64,000 nt of DNA. Origin: Delphinus delphis (lineage: Eukaryota > Chordata > Mammalia > Artiodactyla > Delphinidae). Under the pieces are notes generated by a model. The model had not been told where the DNA came from, did no database searches, and saw only the letters and a program-made list of their open reading frames with translations. The stretch is from NCBI RefSeq assembly GCF_949987515.2, contig NC_082688.1, positions 101,349,893-101,413,892 of the forward strand, in the 5' to 3' direction. The translations under genes were made by a program, and so were the position numbers. Below are positions 56,828-64,000 of this stretch, piece by piece (position 1 is the stretch's first letter; each line of letters begins with the position of its first letter).

Positions 56828-58535
56828 TAATCCTTTGTCTGTTGTTTCATTTGCAAATATTTTCTCCCATTCTGAGGGTTGTCTTTTTGTCTTGTTTATG
56901 GCTTCCTTTACTGTGCAACAGTCTTTAGGTTTAATTAAGTCCCACTTGTTTATTTTTGGTTTTATTTCTGTTACTTTAGGAGGTGGGTCAAAAAAGATCT
57001 TGCTGTGGTTTATGTCAAAGAGTGTTTTTGCTGTTTTCCTCTAAAAGTTTTATAATGTCTGTTCTTACACTTAAGTCTTTAATTCATTTAGAGTTTATTT
57101 TTGTGTGTGGTGTTAGGTAGTGTTCTAATTTCATTCTTTTACGTGCAGCTGTCCAGTTTTCCCAGCATCACTTACTGAAGAGGCTGGCTTTTCTCCATTG
57201 TATGTTCTTGCTACTTTGTCATAAATTAGGTGCCCATACGTGTGTGGGTTTGTCTCTGGGCTTTCTATCCTGTTCCATTGATCTATATTTCTATTTTTGT
57301 GCCAGTACCATTCTGTCTTGATTACTGTAGCTTTGTGGTATAGTTTGAAGTTGGGAAGCCTGATTCCTCCAACCCCGTTTTTCTTTCTCAAGATTGCTTT
57401 GGCTATTTGGTGTCTTTTGTGTTTCCATACGAATTGTAAGATATTTTGTTCTAATTCTGTGAAGAATGCCATTGGTAGTTTGATAGGGATTGCATTGAAT
57501 CTGTAGATTGCTTTGGGTAGTACAGTCATTTTCACAATATTGATTCTTCCAATCCAAGAACATGGTATATTTCTCCATCTGTTTATGTCATCTTTGATTC
57601 CTTTCCATATACTGAAGAATCCTTGCATCCCTGGGATAAATCCCACTTGTTCATGGTGTATGATCCTTTTAATGTGTTGTCGGATTCTGTCTGTTAGTAT
57701 TTTGTTGAGGATTTTTGCATCTATGTTCATCAGTGATATTGGTCTATAATTTTCTTTTTTTTAATATCTTTTTCTGGTTTTGGTATCAGGGTGATGGTGG
57801 CTTTGTAGAATGAATTTGGAAGTGTTTCTCTCTCTGCAATTTTTTGGAAGAGTTTGAGAAGGATCAGTGTTAGCTCTTCTCTAAATGTTTGATAGAATTC
57901 ACCTGTGAAGCCATCTCATCCTGGACTTTTGTTTGTTGGAAGATTTTTAATTATGGTTTCAATTTCATAAATCATGGTAGGCCTGTTTATATTTTCTAAT
58001 TCTTCCTGGTTCAGTTTTGGAAAATTGTACCTTTCCAAGAATCTGTCCATTACTTCGTGGTTGTCCATTTTATTGGCATATAGTTGTTTGTAGAAGTCTC
58101 TTATAATCCTTTGTATTTCTGTGGTGGAAGTTGTGATTTCTCCTTGTTCATTTCTAATTTTATTGATTTGCATCCTCTCCCTTTTTTTCTGGATGAGTCT
58201 GGTTAAGGGTTTATCAATTTTGTTTATCTTCTAAAAGAACCAGCTTTTAGTTTTATTGATCTTTGTTATTGTTTTCTTCATTTCTATTTCATTTATCCCT
58301 GCTCTGATCTTTATTATTTCTTTCCTTCTACTGACTTTGGGTTTTCTTTGTTCTTCTTTCTCCAGTTGTTTTAAGTGCAGGATTAGATTGTTTATTTGAG
58401 ATTTTTCTTGTTTCTTGAGGTGAGATTGAATTGCTATAAACTTCCCTCTTAGAACTGATTTTGCTGCATCCCATAGATTTTGGGTCATTGTGTTTTCATT
58501 GTCATTTGTTTCTATGTATTTTTTTTTATTTCACG
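56828..58535 (-). mobile_element. Young L1 with 5' inversion: inverted part
   Basis: Minus-strand young L1 ORF2 sequence, complementary to about 36000-38336 of the full-length copy. It is continuous with the plus-strand part that follows. Near 57600 about 640 bp of ORF2 are missing: it jumps from post-RT ('tcatctttgattcctttcc') to the RT start ('atactgaagaatccttgcat'), removing RT motif A and FADD. The frame at 57131-57730 spans that join. The left target duplication is 56815-56827. Confidence 0.93.
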
Positions 58536-59550
58536 GAGCTCAATATCAAAAAAGCAAACAATCCAGTTAAAAAATGGGCAGAAAATCTAAATAGACATTT
58601 CATCAAGGAAGACATACAGATGGTCAAGAGGCACATGAAAAGATGCTCAACATCACGAATTATTAGAGAAATGCAAATCAAAACTACAATGAGGTATCAC
58701 CTCATGCCAGTCAGAATGCCCATTATCAAAAAAGCTAGAAACAATAAATGCTGGAAAGGGTGTGGTGAAAAGGGAACCTTCCTACACTGTTGGTGGGAAT
58801 ATAAATTGATACAACCACTATGGAAAACCGTATGGAGGTTCCTTAAAAAACTAAAAATAGAACTACCATATGACCCAGCAATCCCACTACCAGGCATATA
58901 CCCTGAGAAAACCATAATTCAAAAAGAGACATGCACCACAATGTTCACTGCAGCACTATTTACAATAGCCAGGACACGGAACCAACCTAAATGTCCATCG
59001 ACAGATGAATGGATAAAGAAGATGTGGCATATATATACATTGGAATATTACTAACCATAAAAAGAAATGAAATTGAGTTTTTTGTAGTGAGGTGGATGGA
59101 CCTAGAGTCTGTCATACAGAGTGAAATAAGTCAGAAAGAGAAAAACAAATACCGTATGCTAACGCATATATATGGAATCTAAAAAAAAAAGTTACTGATG
59201 AACCTAGCTGCAGGGCAGGAATAAAGAGGTAGACATAGAGAATGGACTTGATGACATGGGGTGGCAGGGTGAAGCTGGGGCGAAGTGAGAGTAGCATTGA
59301 CATATGTACACTACCGAATGTAAAATAGTTGGCTGGTGGGAAGCAGCAGCGTAGCACAGGGAGATCAGCTTGGCGGTTTGTGTTGACCTTAGAGGGGTGG
59401 GATAAAGAGGATGGGAGGGAGGCTCAAGAGGGAGGGGATATGAGGACATGTGTATGCATATGTTTGATTTGTTGTGCAACAGAAACTAACATGGTATTGT
59501 GAAACAATTATACTCCAATAAAGATCTATTTTTAAAAAAAAGAAAAAAAT
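58536..59550 (+). mobile_element. Young L1 with 5' inversion: 3' part
   Basis: Plus-strand ORF2 C-terminus (frame 58461-59054, with the [15 protein letters not shown] motif and the [10 protein letters not shown] end), 3' UTR and A-rich tail. It starts at a point only about 25 bp downstream of where the inverted part stops in L1 coordinates. The target duplication accataatgagat at 56815-56827 and 59551-59563 encloses both parts, so this is one insertion made by twin priming. Confidence 0.95.
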
Positions 59551-60214
59551 ACCATAATGAGATGTCGCCTTACACCAGTTAGGATGGCTATCAACAAAAA
59601 GTTAAAGTGTTGGCGAGGATGTCGAGAAAGGAGAATCCTTGTGCATTATTAATGGGAATGAAAATTGGTACGTCCATTACAGAAAACAATATAGAGGTTT
59701 CTCAAAAAATTGCATATAGAACTACTATATGATCCCACAATTCCACTTCCGGGTATATATCCAAAGGAGTGAAAATCTGGATCTCAAAGAGATATCTGCA
59801 CTTCCATGTTCAATGCAGCATTATTCACTATAGTCAAGATATGGAAACAATAACAAGATATATATACATATATATGAATATATATGAATATTATTCAGCC
59901 TTAAGGAAAAAGGAAAATTGTGCCACTTGCAACAACATCAGGAGAGCATGTTATGTCAAATAATCTAGACACAGAAAGATAAATACTGCATGATCTCAAT
60001 TATATGTGGAATCTGAAAAAGTCAAAGTTGTAGAAACAGAATAGAATGATGATTACCTAGGGCTGGTGGGGAGAAATGTGGAGCTATTGGTCATGAGTAC
60101 AAACTTTCAGTCATTAGATAAATCAGTTCCGGAGACCTAATGTACAGCATACATTATATACATATATATACACACATAACTAGAGTCATATCATTAATAA
60201 TATATTGAAAGTGT
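59551..60214 (+). mobile_element. Old L1M LINE no. 1, right part
   Basis: Continues the element cut at 56827: 'gatgtcgccttacaccagtt', 'tagaactactatatgatccc', 'aatattattcagccttaagg', then 3' UTR ('gagacctaatgtacagcata'). Includes an AT microsatellite at 59855-59893. Confidence 0.85.
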
Positions 60215-60264
60215 TAAAAGAAAAAAACACCAACTTAGAATTCTACTTCAGTGGCATTATTCTT
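60215..60264 (+). mobile_element. Old L1M LINE no. 2, start (ORF1 end)
   Basis: 'caacttagaattctacttca' and 'gtggcattattctt' match the end of ORF1 of old L1M elements, continued after the SINE at 60473 ('aaaggcaaaggacaaatata', 'gccctacaaagccttcagtg'). The boundary with element no. 1 is approximate. Confidence 0.6.
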
Positions 60265-60455
60265 TTTTTTTTTTTTAAGCCATAATCACTCATTTATCCC
60301 TTCATTTATTTGTTCTTAGCGGTCCCCCTTTTTTTTTTTTTTTTTTTTTGTCCACACCGTGCAGCATATGGATCTTAGTTCCCTGACCAGGGATGGAACC
60401 TGTGCCCCCTGCATTGGAAGTGCGGAGTCAACCATGGAACCGCCAGGGAAGTCCC
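60265..60455 (-). mobile_element. Short tRNA-derived SINE with double poly-A tail
   Basis: Minus-strand SINE. Its head is the complement of 'ccgccagggaagtccc' (60440-60455) and its body runs to 60350. A 21-base T run (60329-60349) marks the first A tail, then about 52 bp of unrelated sequence (60277-60328), then a second T run (60263-60276). The near-perfect direct repeat cagtggcatYattctt at 60249-60264 and 60457-60472 encloses everything. The unrelated piece was therefore inserted with the SINE. Confidence 0.88.
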
Positions 60456-60472
60456 TCAGTGGCATCATTCTT

Positions 60473-60792
60473 AAAAGGCAAAGGACAAATATACTTTCTC
60501 AGTCAAATAAAAATGGACAGAATTCACAGCCAGATGAACTGCCCTACAAAGCCTTCAGTGAGAAGAAAAAGGATATAAGTCAGAAACTTTGATGTACATA
60601 AAGAAATGAAGAACATCAGAGAAAGAATAGGTGAAAGTAAATTAAAACTTATAATATTTTTATTCTTAACTAATCTTAAATATAACTCTATTTAAATCAA
60701 TAATAGCAAAAGTATTGGGTGATGACAGCACATGGATAAATTAAATGGATAAGAGCAATACCAAAAAATATGAGAGAAAGGCATTAGGAATA
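60473..60792 (+). mobile_element. Old L1M LINE no. 2, ORF1-ORF2 spacer
   Basis: Sense old L1 sequence between ORF1 and ORF2, AT-rich. It continues from 60264 and is cut at 60792 by a DNA transposon. Confidence 0.6.
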
Positions 60793-61138
60793 CAGCTGGT
60801 GGTCCATATCTGTGAGTTCCATATGTATGGATTCAATGAACCACAGATTAAAATTTTTTTTAAAAAAGTTCTTAAAGTTCAAAAATCAAAACTTGAATTT
60901 GCCACATGCTAGTAACTATTTACATATAATTTACATTGAATTTACAACTATTTACATAGCATTTACATTGTATTAGGTATTATAAGTAATCTGGAGATGA
61001 TTTGAAGTATATGGGAGGATATGCATAGGTTATATTCGAATACTATGTAATTTTATATAAGAACCTTGAGAATCCATGGATTTTCATATCTGTGGGGCAT
61101 CCTGCAACCAAGCCTGCATGGATACTAAGAGATGACTG
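60793..61138 (+). mobile_element. Tigger/pogo-like non-autonomous DNA transposon
   Basis: A 346-bp element with a TA duplication at 60791-60792 and 61139-61140. It has CAG...CTG ends (left 'cagctggtggtccatatctg', right '...actaagagatgactg') and the internal order 'tatggattcaatgaaccaca', 'tacattgtattaggtattat', 'agtaatctggagatgatttg', 'aatccatggattttcatatc'. This is the order of a common mammalian Tigger-type MITE. The strand is nominal and the exact family is not certain. Confidence 0.78.
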
Positions 61139-62567
61139 TACTGTTATAAAATACATGCATTTCAGATAAAATGCTATAGTGTTATTTGAAGGTGGACTTC
61201 AATTAGCTTAAAAATATTGCAAGCTCTAGGACAACTATTTTTTAAACGAGAGGAGATAAAATGAAACTATATTAAAGGCTCAATTAAAATTGGAGAAGCC
61301 AAAAAAGGAAAAAAATAAACAGAACAAACACACTGAATAAAAAATATTGCAAACATGGTGGTTAATCTAACTATTTCAATAATCACTTTAAATACGGTCA
61401 AAGTTAAATACATCAATCAAAATAGAGATTAACAGAATGGATTAAAAAGAAAAAAACAAAGTCTGACTACTTTGTCTACAGGAAATCCACCTTAAGTATA
61501 AAAATTCTGATAGGTTAAAAGTAAAGAAGTGGAAAAGATATATCTTGCTAACATTAATCAAAAGAAAACTGAAGTAGTTACAGTAATTTTAGACAAAGTA
61601 GAGTTTAGAGCAAGGAAAATTATCACTGATAAAAAGGACATTACATAATGGTAAAGGGGTCGATTTTTCAATAAAACAATTCTCCAAGAATCCTGAAGTT
61701 GTATGTATCTAACAATAGAGCACCAAAATACATGACTTAAAAACAGAAAGAAGAAATAGATAAATACACTGTTATAGATGGAGACTTTAACACCTGATTC
61801 CCATTAGTAATTAATAGATCAAGCAGGCAGAAAATCAGTAAGGCTATAATTGACCTGAACAGCACTATCAATCAACTTATCTAACAGCCAAACTGGCTGT
61901 TAGTTTTTGAATACTCCACTCAATAACTACAGAATAGACATTCTTTTCAAGCTCACATAGAACATTTACCAAGACAGAACACATGTTGGATCACAAAATA
62001 CACTTTAACAAATGTAAAACAATATATATTATACAAATTATGTTTGCAGATAGTAATGGATTTAAAATAAAAATCAATAACAGAAAAATAGCTAGAAAAT
62101 CCCCAGATGTTTGTAAAGTAAACAACATATTTCTACATAACACATAGGCTGAAAAGGAAGTCACAAGATAAATTTTAAAATGTTCTGAATTAAATGAAAT
62201 GGAAATACATCTTATCAAACTTTGTGGGATGCAATAAAAGCTATAATTAGGGAAAGTGTAGAGCACTAAATGCATATATTCAAAAAGAAGAAATATTTAA
62301 AATCAATAATCTAGCTTCCACCTCAGGAAACTAGATGTTTAAAAAAACAATTTAAGTATAAGCAAGGAGAGGAAAAGAAGTTTAGGTAAGGGAAACAAAA
62401 ACAAAAATAAACAAATGGGACTACAACAAACTAAAAAGCTTTTGCACAGCAAAGGAAACTTTCAACAAAATGGAAAGGCAGTGTACTGAATGAGAGAAGA
62501 TATTTGCAAATGGTATATCCAATAAGGGTTTAATACCCAAAATATTCAGAGAACTCATACAACTCAA

Positions 62568-62594
62568 CATCAATCAATCAATCAATCAATCAAT
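62568..62594 (+). repeat. (ATCA)n microsatellite
   Basis: Tetranucleotide repeat inside the old L1M at the point where other copies read 'caactcaatatcaaaaaa'. Confidence 0.88.
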
Positions 62595-63025
62595 AAATGG
62601 CAGAGGGACTACATAGATATTTTTTGAAAGAAGACATACGGGGGTCAACAGGCATATGAAAAGATGCTCAACACTGATCATCAGGGAAATTCAAATCAAA
62701 ACCATGAGATCACTTCACACCTGTCAGAAGGGATATTATCAAAAAGAAAAGAAACAACAAGTGTTGATGAGGATATGGAGAAAAGGGGCCCTTATGCACT
62801 GTCAATGGAAATGTAAATTGTACAGCTGCTATGTAGAACAGTATAAAAGTTTTTCAAAAAATTAAAGATAGAACTACCATACAATCCAGCAATTTCATGT
62901 CTGGGTATTTTTCCAAAGAAAAAAACACTAACTCAAAAAGATATATGCACCCCCCTATATTCAATGCAGTATTTACAATAGCAAAGATGTGGAAGAACGC
63001 TGATAGATGAACAGATAAAGAATAT

Positions 63026-63080
63026 GTGATATATATATATATACACACACACATACACAGACACATGCATATACATGTGT
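63026..63080 (+). repeat. (TA)n/(CA)n microsatellite
   Basis: Compound TA then CA repeat with an internal 'acatgcatatacatgt' palindrome. Confidence 0.85.
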
Positions 63081-63618
63081 CTGTACATATATATACAAAT
63101 ACACATTAAAATGCTACTCAGATATAAAAAATAATGAAATCTTGACATTTGCATCAATATGGATGGATCTAGAAGATATTATGCTAAATGAAATAAGTCA
63201 TAGAGAGATACATATTGTATGATATGTATGTACATATTGTATGATTTTACTTATATGTACAATCTAAAAAACAAAACAAATGAACAAACACATCAAAATA
63301 GAAACAGAGTCATAGATACAGAGAACAAATTGGTGATTTCCAGAGAGGAGAGGAGTGGGAAGATGAGTTAACTAGGTAAGGAAAATTAAGAGGTACAAAC
63401 TTCCATTAATAAAATAAATAAGCTACAGTGATATAATGTACAGCATATATAATATAGTCAATAATACTGTAATAACTTTGTTTATGATATATGGTAACTA
63501 GGTTTACAGTGGTGATTTTATAATGTGTACAAATATTGAATAACTGTATTGTACACATGAAATTGACATAATATTCTAAGTTACACATCAATAAATAAAG
63601 TAAATAAATAAATACAGT

Positions 63619-64000
63619 TAAGTGCATCCACAGGTAGTATTGATTTAAAGAGTCATTTTCTAAGTGAACCATGGATTTGTTCTCTCCAGACATTCCTTCT
63701 GGAAACATGCTAAAGGAAAAAGTGATGAGATGCCAAAAGTGATGATTTATACATTTTACATTATCAATTATATGTTTGGCATTAACTCTATCAGAAGAGA
63801 ATACACTCAGGTTTGGTTTACTGCCTTCAATATTGATGGCCTATAAAATTATATTGAAAAATCAATGTGTTAAAGTGTGTAGGTGACTGTCAGGAAAATG
63901 GAGAAGCCACTATCATTTACAATTGCTTTTACATTCTAATTCTAAATCCATTGTCACAATATGTCTCTGCTTATAGAAAGACTTTTTCTGTCAATCTTTG
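63619..64000. other. Unassigned non-coding sequence
   Basis: No feature is recognised after the L1M tail. The 60-codon frame 63664-63846 has no family features. Confidence 0.4.

Larger units (their letters stand above)
61139..63618 (+). mobile_element. Old L1M LINE no. 2, ORF2 and 3' UTR
   Basis: Sense ORF2 with the endonuclease part ('ctttgtctacaggaaatcca', 'gatggagactttaacacctg', 'catgttggatcacaaaatac'). Then near 62380 a jump to the C-terminal part ('ttttgcacagcaaaggaaac', 'aaagatgctcaacactgatc', 'gcactgtcaatggaaatgta'), so the RT core is missing. The 3' UTR ends 'gtattgtacacatgaaattg' with an A-rich tail near 63590-63618. No long frame remains. Confidence 0.85.

Noticed and set aside
62568..62594. 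Direct-repeat array
   Set aside because: Plain ATCA microsatellite within an L1 copy.

Overview
This window looks like intergenic or deep-intronic nuclear DNA from a mammal, most likely a cetacean. Three tRNA-derived SINEs of the CHR type (4811, 25906, 44123) and a shorter related SINE (60265-60455) point to whales, dolphins and hippos. Young L1 copies with a matching 3' end occur, and I saw no ruminant BovB or Bov-A2 elements. I found no cellular protein-coding gene, exon chain, rRNA, functional tRNA or CRISPR. The long open frames are pieces of L1 ORF1/ORF2 or antisense shadows of them. Family names are from memory of the repeat families, not from a search.

Layout. 1-7.1 kb: mostly unassigned sequence with a short L1 3' end (808-1140, 15-bp target duplication), MIR pieces and a CHR SINE. 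7.1-10 kb: an old L1M element inserted into an L2 copy, which can still be read on both sides. 10-23.7 kb: a quiet stretch rich in ancient MIR and L2, including a long L2 (+) at 19.0-19.8 kb and a long L2 (-) at 20.8-21.9 kb. 23.7-31.4 kb: old L1M copies (-), one carrying a CHR SINE and one with a 97-bp unidentified insert, plus a 5'-truncated young L1 (-) at 27232-30084.

31.9-39.4 kb: a full-length young L1 (+), 31922-39382, with a 14-bp target duplication. It has a CpG-rich 5' UTR, a 273-bp tandem duplication before ORF1, and disabled ORF1 and ORF2. 39.6-54.3 kb: an MLT2-like LTR, two related solo LTRs (42560 and 51794), an MLT1-like LTR inside an old L1M (-), and a well-preserved LTR (-) at 49681-50385 inside an L2. 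55.4-63.6 kb: two old L1M (+) copies head to tail. The first was hit by a young L1 that integrated with a 5' inversion (56828-59550). The second was hit by a SINE that seems to carry 3'-transduced sequence and by a Tigger-like DNA transposon.

Nothing here forms an operon or a new multi-gene system. What the window offers is a readable record of nested transposition, with target-site duplications allowing the order of several insertions to be worked out. All L1 reading frames examined are broken, so no copy here looks able to move itself.
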